In this document: positions 1 through 6,703 of the stretch, in pieces | Layout: every line of letters starts with the position of its first letter | How positions within the stretch are numbered: position 1 is the stretch's first letter | Origin: an uncultured Clostridia bacterium | GTDB lineage: Bacteria > Bacillota > Clostridia > Oscillospirales > Acutalibacteraceae | Assembly (NCBI GenBank): GCA_946002045.1 | Contig: CAMFYM010000045.1 | Coordinates: forward strand, 1-10,599 | DNA length: 10,599 bases | Direction: 5' to 3' | The notes under the pieces: model-generated | What the model saw: the letters and a program-made list of their open reading frames with translations, nothing else | Database searches by the model: none | Told to the model about the DNA's origin: nothing | Position numbers and translations under genes: made by a program

Positions 1-1758
1 CCAATAATTAGCAGACTTAATGAGTGTCGGCAGAAGAATATCCTCACGAAGCTTTAAGTATCCTCGCTTTTCTATATCCCTAATCTGCTCTTGGGTCAAG
101 TCCTTTTCTGTTACAGAAAGCACGGATTTTAAGGAGTGCAAATCAAATTCGTCGCTAAGTGGTATGTTAATATTACCGTAGCACTGCAACGCTTCATAAA
201 GTGGCTGAAGCATCCATGATGCACCTGCATTCCAATACCTAAAGGGATAAGGATAGCAGGTTTCGGTAATCACAGCCTTGTCGCCGTCTGTATTAACCGG
301 TGCTTGAATTGCGTCTTTATAGCCGTGAGTTGCATAAGCATTTTCCTCCCAATCAGGTAGCTGACGAAGAATAAAATGAGTATATCCCACAGGTGTTGAC
401 GCCATATTGCCGGTATTCATTGACGAGGTTTGCAGATTAACATTTGCGTCCATTGTATATTTACTTCCCCAGCCTGTGTTCCACTCACCTGTCCACATAC
501 CGTAAAGACGGCTTGTTGAATATCCACTGCAACAGAGATATGCATATCTGCCTGCATAATATGTTCTTTGTGCAAGGGCAGATGAAATTTTTTTGCTGCC
601 CTTTTGTGCCTTCAGCAAAGCTTCGTTTGACTTACTGCTGTCGGCAAGGGTTAGCTCAACCGAATTAAACTGTGGCTGATAAATTCTCAGATGCTCGTTA
701 AGGGCAGACTGATAATTAAAGCTGCCGTTATCTGCATATTTTTCTGCTACTGCCTTTGTGCGCAGATAAAGAGAATCAATAAGGCTAAAGCTATCCTGAT
801 TATCAAAATCGTTATAGTCGCCTATGTTATAATCCCTGTCGGAAATTGTTATGAGATAAACACTCTCGGCATCGGTAATCTTGATTGCCTTGTTGTCACC
901 GAAAAATTGAGCCTCATCTGTGTTTTTCTCTAACGACACAATCTCCTTTGTGCCACCTACTGCCACAACATATGTAAGGGTAGCATAGCCACCCTGCTTT
1001 AGCTCGCTGTTTTCGTAATCGGGATAATGAGCAATCATTGCAAGATAATCGGCATCGTCACCTACTATCTTTTTGTACTTTAAATTTACCTCGTTTTCGC
1101 CGTCGCCGAAATTAGCCAAAGTAGAAATATCGTCATAGGACAAAACTGCGTTAACTCTTTCGCCCTTGCTTGAGGAGGAAAGCTGTGTAATAACTGCACC
1201 GTCTGCCATAGAGGTAAATGATTTTCTGTCCCACTGACCCTTATTATTTTCATAATGAACACCCACCTGTGATGTTGCATAATCAGTGTAGCGCAGGTAA
1301 TTTTTCTCACCCTTGCCGTCAATGTCAATCCTAAGCTGACCACCGGGATGATAGCTATACACATCATCATAGCTGGCATTGTCCGTAATATCCTCGCCTT
1401 TAACTATTGACTGCTTAACTGTTTCAAGCTCATTAAAGGTTACAGGACAGCTACGGGTATTTTTATTAGGCAAAATGAAGTGGATGTTTTGAAAAATAAA
1501 TGTATCGGCATATGGAGATCCACTTTCAATAAATCCCTGCATACCGTTACCGGACACCATACCGTGACGCCATTTTGAGCTGCTGTTAGTCTTTTTTGCA
1601 GACAGCTCATAGTAATCCTCACTATATGATATTTTGCTTAAATCGGTAAACAGCCTTTCAACAAGTGCCGAGCTTGATTTGCCACCACAGGCAGACAGAG
1701 AAAAAATCAACACTGCACAAAGAAAAATGCAAATTACCTTTGTAAAAATATTTTTCAT
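1..1758 (-). CDS. GH95-like (alpha-L-fucosidase family) lipoprotein, 3' end beyond window
   Basis: The frame is open for 586 codons from ATG at 1758 to the window edge, so the C-terminus is missing. AAGGGG six bases upstream supports the start. Residues 1-24 form a lipoprotein signal peptide (basic start, hydrophobic core, lipobox L21-S-A-C24), so it should be anchored outside the membrane. The rest follows the GH95 pattern. A WRHGMVSGNGMQGF block lies near residue 64, and an ALNEHLRIYQPQFN stretch resembles the family's H..Y..LF linker. GRYAYLCCSGYS and MWTGEWNTGWGSKYT then match GRYLLIASSRPG and LQGIWN..W.SKYT. The N-x-N pair N439/N441 aligns with the catalytic asparagines N421/N423 of Bifidobacterium AfcA. 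An AGASWMLQPLYE stretch matches GAWLCQHLWEHY. Family members release alpha-L-fucose or L-galactose from glycans; substrate here is inferred, because identity to typical members looks low. No clear promoter was found upstream. Confidence 0.8.
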   Translation of the reverse strand, partial: MKNIFTKVICIFLCAVLIFSLSACGGKSSSALVERLFTDLSKISYSEDYYELSAKKTNSSSKWRHGMVSGNGMQGFIESGSPYADTFIFQNIHFILPNKNTRSCPVTFNELETVKQSIVKGEDITDNASYDDVYSYHPGGQLRIDIDGKGEKNYLRYTDYATSQVGVHYENNKGQWDRKSFTSMADGAVITQLSSSSKGERVNAVLSYDDISTLANFGDGENEVNLKYKKIVGDDADYLAMIAHYPDYENSELKQGGYATLTYVVAVGGTKEIVSLEKNTDEAQFFGDNKAIKITDAESVYLITISDRDYNIGDYNDFDNQDSFSLIDSLYLRTKAVAEKYADNGSFNYQSALNEHLRIYQPQFNSVELTLADSSKSNEALLKAQKGSKKISSALAQRTYYAGRYAYLCCSGYSTSRLYGMWTGEWNTGWGSKYTMDANVNLQTSSMNTGNMASTPVGYTHFILRQLPDWEENAYATHGYKDAIQAPVNTDGDKAVITETCYPYPFRYWNAGASWMLQPLYEALQCYGNINIPLSDEFDLHSLKSVLSVTEKDLTQEQIRDIEKRGYLKLREDILLPTLIKSANYW

Positions 1759-1771
1759 AAGCTACCCCTTC

Positions 1772-1800
1772 TAAAAACAAAGGGCGACCTTGTCGCCCTT
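1772..1800 (-). terminator. Hairpin with T-rich tail (possible terminator)
   Basis: A 9-bp stem (AAGGGCGAC/GTCGCCCTT) with a 3-nt loop is followed on the minus strand by TTTGTTTTT. It would stop transcripts arriving from the flavin operon before the GH95-like gene. It is also the left copy of the bracketing palindrome of the repeat island, so its role as a terminator is inferred. Confidence 0.5.
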
Positions 1801-1966
1801 AGACTGTCGATAAAGTGGTCTGAACCACGCCATATAAAATAAACCGATTTGAGCCTCCTTTGTGTAAAGGGTGACTCCCCACAGTGTGGGGAGATGTCAC
1901 GCAGTGACAGAGGGGACGGGCTCCGGTTAGGAGGTGGCAGCGCTTTTGCGCTGACGGAGGGATTGT

Positions 1967-2001
1967 AAAACTGCCTTGAACATCGAATCCAAGGCAGTTT
2001 T
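1967..2001. repeat. 12-bp inverted repeat inside the island
   Basis: AAAACTGCCTTG at 1967-1978 and CAAGGCAGTTTT at 1990-2001 are exact inverted copies separated by 11 bases. The stem could form in RNA from either strand. It ends in A or T runs on both sides, so it may act as a weak bidirectional terminator. Confidence 0.65.
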
Positions 2002-2091
2002 GGCGTTTTCCGTTTTTTGCTCGGGGGCAGTACCACCGTACGGCACCCACTCGCAAGAAAACGAAATTCAGTTCCATTTCTCGAAGTCTGC

Positions 2092-2151
2092 CAGCGTGTA
2101 GAAATCTGTAATTAGACTTTTTCTACACGCTGAGGGCGACTTTGTCGCCCT
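2092..2151. repeat. Two abutting hairpins at the right end of the island
   Basis: CAGCGTGTAGAAA (2092-2104) and TTTCTACACGCTG (2120-2132) form a perfect 13-bp stem with a 15-nt loop. It is directly followed by AGGGCGAC-TTT-GTCGCCCT (2133-2151), the second copy of the palindrome found at 1780-1800. This lies immediately after the stop codon of the Gx-transporter gene. On that strand it lacks a T tract, so it is more likely a repeat terminus or an mRNA 3'-end stabiliser than a classical terminator. Confidence 0.65.
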
Positions 2152-2154
2152 GTA

Positions 2155-2655
2155 CTAAAATTTTATTTTTTCAAATCTATTAACAACAAGTCTTGAAATA
2201 ATGCCCATGAGCAATCCCGTTACCAAGCCTGCACCTAACAATACAGGCAGATAGTATGCAATCCTTGCCGTCTCCATAACTATTGCAGCAACAATTATTT
2301 GACCTATGTTGTGGCAAATACCACCAAGCATGCTGACTCCTATTACAGACAGCTTGGTTTTTTTAACAAGGAGCATTACTGCAAAGCTCAATATACCTCC
2401 ACACAGGCTGTAAGCAAGGCTATACACATTACCAAAGGTCAAGCCTGCCAAAAGTATTCTTATTATCGCAATAAAAAATGCTTCTGCCGGCTTCATAATA
2501 TAAAGCGCTACCACAACTACTAAATTTGCAAGCCCTAATTTTACTCCGGGAATTGCGAAATTAAAGGGAATTAAGCTTTCAAGATAGCTAAAGGTAAAGG
2601 CAAGTGCCACCATAATGCCGAAAAGCGCAATTCTTTTTGACTTATTCTTATCCAT
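2155..2655 (-). CDS. Gx transporter family membrane protein (EetB-like)
   Basis: This 166-aa, strongly hydrophobic protein has about five to six membrane segments and a short basic tail (RFEKIKF). It matches the Hpre_diP_synt_I / Gx transporter family (PF07456) in length and in the AIPGVKLGLANLVVVVALY segment near residues 34-52. The old label 'heptaprenyl diphosphate synthase component I' is a genome-context misnomer: no prenyltransferase aspartate-rich motif is present. In the Listeria extracellular electron transfer locus the equivalent protein is EetB, beside EetA. Here it is the last gene of the apbE operon, 30 bp after the EetA-like gene. It probably forms the membrane part of the flavin redox relay, perhaps in contact with quinones (inference). 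The upstream ribosome binding site is weak, so coupling to the preceding gene is likely. Confidence 0.85.
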   Translation of the reverse strand: MDKNKSKRIALFGIMVALAFTFSYLESLIPFNFAIPGVKLGLANLVVVVALYIMKPAEAFFIAIIRILLAGLTFGNVYSLAYSLCGGILSFAVMLLVKKTKLSVIGVSMLGGICHNIGQIIVAAIVMETARIAYYLPVLLGAGLVTGLLMGIISRLVVNRFEKIKF

Positions 2656-2685
2656 AAAATATAAAACAATCTTTCTTCAATAGGA

Positions 2686-3054
2686 TTAAGCTACTGCGTC
2701 AATCTCATTATTATCGTTGTCCTTAATTACAGTAACAACAACCTTGTGGGGAAGGCATATGATGGACTCCCCATTTCTGTTAATTCTCATATGATTAGTG
2801 CATATTCCGTCCGGACAATTAGCCTGTGTCATTTTTGCATATCCGTCTTTAATAACAAGTGTGTTACTGCCATTGTTATCAGTGTCAATCACAAGCGTTG
2901 CATCAGTATCAAGAGGCAACGTATCGGTTATTTTACCGTCAACCTCCACCTGAACATAAGCGCCTGAATTGCCGTTAACAAAATACAAAAGGAAAACTAA
3001 CACAATAATTACAACAGCCACTGCACCGATAAGGATAAAATCTGCCTTTTTCAT
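2686..3054 (-). CDS. NusG domain II-containing membrane-anchored protein (EetA-like)
   Basis: The 122-aa protein has one N-terminal membrane helix (about residues 6-26) and an extracytosolic domain of the NusG domain II type (PF07009). Despite the name it is not a transcription factor. The diagnostic cysteine pattern is present: C80-PDGI-C85-TNH88 followed by C100-LPH103, as in the family's C.DG.C...G/M....ICLPH signature. This suggests a metal or disulfide site. Its ATG overlaps the stop of the FMN-binding gene by one base (TAATG), a classic sign of translational coupling. Proteins of this family pair with Gx-transporter proteins, and in Listeria the pair is called EetA/EetB. The likely role is passing electrons between membrane and the flavinylated partner (inference). 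Confidence 0.87.
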   Translation of the reverse strand: MKKADFILIGAVAVVIIVLVFLLYFVNGNSGAYVQVEVDGKITDTLPLDTDATLVIDTDNNGSNTLVIKDGYAKMTQANCPDGICTNHMRINRNGESIICLPHKVVVTVIKDNDNNEIDAVA

Positions 3055-3644
3055 TACTGCTGAGCCTCTGGCTGTGCAAGGTTAGCTGCAACAAAGCCCT
3101 GTGCGTTATTAACTGCCTCCATTACTGCCTTTGAGGAAATTGTTGAACCTGCAATAAGGTCAATGGGTGAGCCTTGAGTTGAATCTCCTCTTGCTTTAAG
3201 AGGGAAAATTCTGCCCTTAAACTGGTCGGTAAATGTGGGCTCTGCAATTCTTACACCAAGATATTCCGTTTCCTCCTGCTTAAGAACCTGAACGCTGCAA
3301 ACAAGCTGACCGTCAGCAGAGATAACAGTCTCTGTTTCAATAGGAACATCTGCATTATATCCCACTGCTGTGCCCTTAACAACATAAGCCACTGTTTTGC
3401 CTGATGCGTCCACGCCCTCTTGAACAGATGTAACATTAAAATCTGCCGTGTTCATTGATGACACATCAATATCCTTTGTTGAGGAGATTGTAAAATCAAT
3501 TTCAACAGGCTTGTCATATTTAGCATTAGCAAGATTAAAGATTGCTTTTGAGCCAACAATAACTCCAACGCAAAGTACAATCATAACTGCCAATGAAATT
3601 AACCATGTAAATGATTTTGGATTAAAATGTGCTTTTTTACTCAT
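3054..3644 (-). CDS. Membrane-anchored FMN-binding domain protein (RnfG/PplA-type)
   Basis: The 196-aa protein has a short cytosolic basic N-terminus, one transmembrane helix (about residues 13-37) and an extracytosolic FMN-binding domain (PF04205). The ETEYLGVRIAEPTFTDQFKG stretch near residues 125-144 resembles the conserved ETPGLG..i..p.F..qF.G block of RnfG/NqrC proteins. The covalent flavin site is D162-L-I-A-G-S-T168-I-S-S. T168 is the predicted threonine that ApbE links to FMN, in an AGST variant of the usual SGAT. RBS AGAGG precedes ATG by 8 bases. It sits 12 bp after apbE and overlaps the next gene, so enzyme and substrate are co-expressed. It should act as a one-electron carrier outside the membrane. 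The electron source and final acceptor are not encoded nearby. Confidence 0.9.
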   Translation of the reverse strand: MSKKAHFNPKSFTWLISLAVMIVLCVGVIVGSKAIFNLANAKYDKPVEIDFTISSTKDIDVSSMNTADFNVTSVQEGVDASGKTVAYVVKGTAVGYNADVPIETETVISADGQLVCSVQVLKQEETEYLGVRIAEPTFTDQFKGRIFPLKARGDSTQGSPIDLIAGSTISSKAVMEAVNNAQGFVAANLAQPEAQQ

Positions 3645-3656
3645 AACTGATACCTC

Positions 3657-4712
3657 TTACTTTTTTATATATTCTTTAAATCCTGAGCTGTATGTTACAT
3701 TATATTCCTTGTCCACCCACACAGCCTCAGTGTTTTCTAACTCCTCAACAAGCCTTTTGCCCTCATCAATAGGCATATTAAAAAGAGTTGTTGATAATGC
3801 ATCACCCATTCCGGAATCCTTGCATATTACAGAAACGCTTGCCATATATTCGCTTGGCATAAGCGTGGATGGGTTAATAATATGGCAATATTTTTTGCCG
3901 TCAACTGTATAGTACCTTTGATAATCGCCACTTGTTACAACAGACAAATCCGTTATTGAAACATTAACCAAATAGTCCTGTACCGATAAATCGGGATTTT
4001 CTATCCCTATATTCCACAGAGTTTTTCCGTCATCATTTTTGTAGCCGAAGGTGTAAACATTGCCACCAATGCTAACGGCAGCCGATGACCACAAATTCTC
4101 TTTTGCCCATTTGCAGACCTGCTCCACTGCATAGCCCTTTGCAATAGCGCCCACATCCAGCTTTAATAACGGGTCAGAGAAATAGACTGTGCTGTTTTCC
4201 CTGTCAATAACAAGGCTGTTAATATCGGTATGCTCCTTCGCCTGCTGAAGCATTTTCATATCAGGCAATCTTGCTTTGTCGGGATTATTGGTGCTGTACT
4301 CTCTGCTTTCGTGCCACAAGGACAATACTGCTCCAAAGCAAATATTCGTCATACCGTTGCTTGTTTTATACACTTCTTTTCCGTATTCAAGCAAATCAAT
4401 AATTCTTTTGTCAACCTTAACTGCTTGGTCCTTTGCCCTTTCGTTCAAGGTGCAAAGATTATTCATACCGTCGTATGAATTATAAATATCATACAGGTGG
4501 TCATACTCCTTAAGCTTGTTATAAAACTCATCAAAATGGCTGTCAAAATCCTCCTGACTGTTATCGTAGGCAATAACAGTTGAGGCTGTGTCAAACAAGT
4601 CAAGAAAGCTTGAGGAATACTTTTCTTTTTTATTTGCACCAATGCTACCGTTGCAGGAGCAACAGCAAAATGCAATGGCAATGCACATAATTAAACTGAT
4701 AATCTTTTTCAT
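3657..4712 (-). CDS. apbE: FAD:protein FMN transferase (ApbE family lipoprotein)
   Basis: This 351-aa protein uses FAD and a metal ion to attach FMN by a phosphoester bond to Thr/Ser of partner proteins outside the membrane. It has a signal peptide with a Cys-rich lipobox region (CCCSC20) and the ordered ApbE motifs: LDVGAIAKGYAVE (185-197), SIGGNVYTFG (214-223), VVTSGDYQRYY (258-268), HIINPSTLMPS (277-287) and GDALSTTLFNM (303-313). D304 and the T308/T309 region correspond to the metal-binding Asp/Thr of the family. Length is typical. It is the first gene of the operon, and its evident substrate is the FMN-binding protein encoded just downstream. No Shine-Dalgarno sequence lies near the ATG, and the predicted promoter sits almost on top of it (separate entry). 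The catalytic assignment is secure; the physiological pathway is inferred from neighbours. Confidence 0.95.
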   Translation of the reverse strand: MKKIISLIMCIAIAFCCCSCNGSIGANKKEKYSSSFLDLFDTASTVIAYDNSQEDFDSHFDEFYNKLKEYDHLYDIYNSYDGMNNLCTLNERAKDQAVKVDKRIIDLLEYGKEVYKTSNGMTNICFGAVLSLWHESREYSTNNPDKARLPDMKMLQQAKEHTDINSLVIDRENSTVYFSDPLLKLDVGAIAKGYAVEQVCKWAKENLWSSAAVSIGGNVYTFGYKNDDGKTLWNIGIENPDLSVQDYLVNVSITDLSVVTSGDYQRYYTVDGKKYCHIINPSTLMPSEYMASVSVICKDSGMGDALSTTLFNMPIDEGKRLVEELENTEAVWVDKEYNVTYSSGFKEYIKK

Positions 4713-4721
4713 AACAGATAA

Positions 4722-4750
4722 ATTATAGCAGAAAATAACTCACCTTGCAA
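4722..4750 (-). promoter_or_regulatory. SigA-type promoter of the apbE operon
   Basis: On the minus strand TTGCAA (4750-4745) is followed after exactly 17 bases by TATAAT (4727-4722). The -10 element is extended (TGC before TATAAT). A start site about 7 bases downstream would fall at roughly 4715, only about three bases before the apbE ATG at 4712. The mRNA would therefore be essentially leaderless. Confidence 0.72.
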
Positions 4751-4764
4751 TAATAAAAGAGGTC

Positions 4765-4774
4765 TTAACGTTAA
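4765..4774. promoter_or_regulatory. Palindrome TTAACGTTAA, possible operator
   Basis: This perfect 10-bp palindrome with a central CG lies between the divergent apbE and symporter promoters. Its form suits a LacI-family or similar dimeric regulator. No such regulator is encoded in the window, so the role is speculative. An inverted pair AAGCAAT (4788-4794) / ATTGCTT (4810-4816) lies beside it. Confidence 0.3.
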
Positions 4775-4805
4775 AAATAAAATTATTAAGCAATTCTAAA
4801 TTATC

Positions 4806-4829
4806 ATTTATTGCTTGATTTATTGCTTG
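4806..4829. repeat. Perfect 12-bp tandem duplication upstream of the symporter
   Basis: ATTTATTGCTTG occurs twice back to back (4806-4817 and 4818-4829). The second copy runs into the -35 element of the symporter promoter. It could be an operator repeat or a simple slippage duplication. Confidence 0.85.
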
Positions 4830-4855
4830 TAAAATTTCTTTTGCATTGCTATAAT
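4827..4855 (+). promoter_or_regulatory. SigA-type promoter of the GPH symporter
   Basis: TTGTAA (4827-4832), 17 bases, then TATAAT (4850-4855) with an extended -10 (TGC at 4847-4849). The predicted start is near 4862, immediately before the ribosome binding site AAGGGGG (4862-4868), giving a leader of about 14 nt. The strong -10 and weak -35 leave room for activation by a factor at the upstream tandem repeat. Confidence 0.72.
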
Positions 4856-4875
4856 TAGCTTAAGGGGGTAATTTT

Positions 4876-6369
4876 ATGTCAACTAACACAAGAACTTATA
4901 CGCCAAAGGAGCGTAACATGTATTTGCTGGGTATGCTCGGGCAAAACATGATTTACAACATTATCGGCACAGGATTGTATTTTTACTTTCAATCGGTAAT
5001 CTTCATTCCTGCCATTGCCATCAGTATCTTTATGGCAGTTGCTCGTGTTTGGGACGCAATCAATGACCCGATGATGGGTACATTTGTTGACAAAACTAAC
5101 TCTAAATGGGGCAAATGCCGTCCATATCTTTTGTTCAGCCCTGTGGCAATATTGGTTATTACCATTTTAACCTTTTGTAACGGTATATACAGTGACGCCA
5201 ATTCATCTGCAACCAACACATTTATCGTTGGCTGGGCTGCCGTGTCGTACATCCTTTGGGGTATGACCTACACAATCGGTGATATTCCTCTTTGGGGCGT
5301 AACATCACGAATGACTGAGGTAGAAAAGGACAGAGCGTCTATCCTTTCACTTGCCCGTATAGCAGCAGGTCTTGGTGGTGGAATAGTTCTTTTAACTATT
5401 ATTCCTATTTCACAGGCAGTGGGTACTGCCCTTGAAAGCACTGTTGGCTCAACGGCAAAGTCACAGCAATACGGCTTTATCATTGTGGCAATTATTCTCA
5501 CAATCATCGGCTGTGGATTATTCCAGCTTACAGGTGTGTTTGTGCGTGAGCGTGTTACATCAAAGGAGCAGAACTTCGGCTTTATTGACAACTTCAAAAT
5601 TATGTGGGGCAACAAGCCGTTTAGGAAGCAGCTTATCAGTGGTGTTCTGCGTTCGCCTATTCAAATTCTTCTGTCGGTTGCAATGACCCTTGTGTCATAT
5701 TACTACGGCAACTATTTCGGCAACTATATGCTTTATATGATTATTCTCGGTGGTGGCATATTCGGTGGCCAGTTTGTAGCAATGGCTCTTGTTCCAAAGC
5801 TTATTGAAAAATTTGAAAAAACAAGGCTTTTCATCGGCTCAACTCTTATCAGCGCCGTTCCGTTTGCACTGATTTATCCTATTTATAAAATGGCACCACA
5901 GGATTTGGATAAGCCTGTTTGGTTAGCAGTTCTCCTTGTAGTATTTGCCCTCGCAGGTGGTGGTATGGGTGCCCTTAATGTTCTTCAGTCAGTTATGATT
6001 GCAGATGCAGTTGACTATGAGGAATACCACAACGGCTTCCGTCCGGACGGTGTTTTCTTCTCCGGTCAGTCATTTATCACAAAGCTTTCGGCAGGTATCA
6101 GCGCTATTATTCAGGGTATCGGATACTCAATAGTAGGCTTTAGTGGTGACAATGTAATGGCTTGTAACGAGGCATTGCGCAACGGTGCATCCTTTAAGGC
6201 AGACTTTGCACCTTATGCTGCAATGATGTTCTTCCTTTGCTCAATTCCACCGGCAATCGGCTTGTTCCTGTCAATCATACCGATTAAGAATTACGGTATG
6301 TCCGACGACGAGCACCGTTCAATGCTTGATGCATTAGTACAGCGCAGAAATAAGGAAAGCAATGAGTAA
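4876..6369 (+). CDS. GPH-family sugar:cation symporter (MFS superfamily)
   Basis: The 497-aa protein has about 12 hydrophobic segments. It matches the glycoside-pentoside-hexuronide:cation symporter family (MelB/XylP/LacS type) in length and motifs. ARVWDAINDPMMGTFVDKT (residues 56-74) reproduces the MelB cation site: R57, D60, N63 and D64 correspond to MelB R52, D55, N58 and D59. WGKCRP follows at 78-83. The second half carries the family's IADAVDYEEYHNGFRPDGVF block. It should import a glycoside, pentoside or hexuronide with Na+ or H+ across the cytoplasmic membrane. No LacS-type IIA domain is present. The AAGGGGG ribosome binding site 7 bases before ATG supports the start. It is monocistronic between its own promoter and a terminator. 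The GH95-like lipoprotein 3 kb away suggests fucose-containing glycans, but that link is weak. Confidence 0.88.
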   Translation: MSTNTRTYTPKERNMYLLGMLGQNMIYNIIGTGLYFYFQSVIFIPAIAISIFMAVARVWDAINDPMMGTFVDKTNSKWGKCRPYLLFSPVAILVITILTFCNGIYSDANSSATNTFIVGWAAVSYILWGMTYTIGDIPLWGVTSRMTEVEKDRASILSLARIAAGLGGGIVLLTIIPISQAVGTALESTVGSTAKSQQYGFIIVAIILTIIGCGLFQLTGVFVRERVTSKEQNFGFIDNFKIMWGNKPFRKQLISGVLRSPIQILLSVAMTLVSYYYGNYFGNYMLYMIILGGGIFGGQFVAMALVPKLIEKFEKTRLFIGSTLISAVPFALIYPIYKMAPQDLDKPVWLAVLLVVFALAGGGMGALNVLQSVMIADAVDYEEYHNGFRPDGVFFSGQSFITKLSAGISAIIQGIGYSIVGFSGDNVMACNEALRNGASFKADFAPYAAMMFFLCSIPPAIGLFLSIIPIKNYGMSDDEHRSMLDALVQRRNKESNE

Positions 6370-6390
6370 TTAAATATCAGTAAAAAAATT

Positions 6391-6420
6391 ACGGTGTGCC
6401 CATTGGACACACCGTTTTTT
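6391..6420. terminator. Intrinsic terminator, probably bidirectional
   Basis: ACGGTGTG (6391-6398) pairs with CACACCGT (6408-6415), and T6415-6420 forms the tract on the plus strand, 21 bp after the symporter stop. A run of A (6382-6388) upstream gives the minus strand a T tract too, so it can also end the XRE transcript arriving from the other side. Confidence 0.9.
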
Positions 6421-6460
6421 GTTTTAGCCTACTGCAAAATAAAGCTGTAACAGGCTATTA

Positions 6461-6703
6461 TCATTTTATCTCTTGTTCAAGATTGCCGAAAACATCAGTA
6501 TTAAAAAACTCCTTGATTGAAATATTAAATCCATCACATATCATTTTGAGTGTTATAACACCAACATTTTTGCTTTTTCCGTAAAGTATATTTTTTATAG
6601 TTGATGCAGGAACGGCAGACTCAACAGACAATTTGTAAATTGACATTTTATTTTGTTCCAATAATTCCTGTATTCTGTTTTTAACAGCTGTGTACATATC
6701 CAT
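6461..6703 (-). CDS. Small XRE-family (Cro/C1-type HTH) regulator
   Basis: This 80-aa protein is almost entirely one Cro/C1-type helix-turn-helix domain. The stretch RIQELLEQNKMSIYKLSVES and the following residues to about 67 (VPASTIKNILYGKS, then TLKMICDGFNISIKEFF) show the usual five-helix pattern, with the recognition helix near residues 33-41. There is no extra dimerisation or sensor domain. I chose ATG at 6703: AAGGAG lies 8 bases upstream, whereas an upstream in-frame GTG at 6712 overlaps that Shine-Dalgarno. It is probably an autoregulated repressor, because TACAA/TTGTA motifs cluster in front of it. A 53-aa Spo0A-C-like gene lies upstream on the same strand, 112 bp away. Direct targets are unknown; the family call is firm. 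Confidence 0.88.
   Translation of the reverse strand: MDMYTAVKNRIQELLEQNKMSIYKLSVESAVPASTIKNILYGKSKNVGVITLKMICDGFNISIKEFFNTDVFGNLEQEIK

Larger units (their letters stand above)
1780..2151. repeat. Hairpin-rich non-coding repeat island (MITE/REP-like)
   Basis: This gap between two minus-strand genes is packed with inverted repeats: 1780-1800, 1815-1828 (GTGGT/ACCAC), 1875-1893 (CTCCCCAC/GTGGGGAG), 1896-1908 (GTCAC/GTGAC), 1938-1953 (CAGCGC/GCGCTG), 1967-2001, 2092-2132 and 2133-2151. The island is bracketed by two near-identical palindromes, AGGGCGAC-3 nt-GTCGCCCT, at its outer ends. The block GGAGGTGGCAGCGC...GCGCTGACGGAGGG resembles an interspersed element common in gut clostridial genomes (recalled, not searched). 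It is visibly richer in G and C than the flanks. The open frames crossing it look spurious. It may be one mobile non-autonomous element or several nested repeats; no transposase or clear target-site duplication is visible. Confidence 0.7.

Noticed and set aside
444..933. Two plus-strand open frames opposite the GH95-like gene
   Set aside because: Antisense shadows of a frame that is open for 586 codons and has recognisable domain motifs; no ribosome binding site and no family resemblance.
1755..2077. Two overlapping minus-strand open frames (92 and 93 aa) across the repeat island
   Set aside because: They lie in different frames over stacked inverted repeats, have basic low-information composition and no convincing start region. 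This is typical of spurious ORFs over interspersed repeats.
2155..2655. Heptaprenyl diphosphate synthase component I as an enzymatic annotation
   Set aside because: The protein is all membrane segments without prenyltransferase motifs, and its neighbours are flavin-transfer genes, not isoprenoid genes.
2686..3054. Transcription antitermination factor NusG
   Set aside because: Only the domain II fold is shared; the protein is membrane-anchored, extracytosolic and carries a cysteine signature absent from NusG.
3448..3912. 154-aa plus-strand open frame opposite the FMN-binding and apbE genes
   Set aside because: It spans the junction of two well-identified genes on the other strand and shows no family features; a shadow ORF.
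5268..5615. 115-aa minus-strand open frame within the symporter gene
   Set aside because: Antisense of a clear transporter with conserved motifs; no promoter or ribosome binding site.
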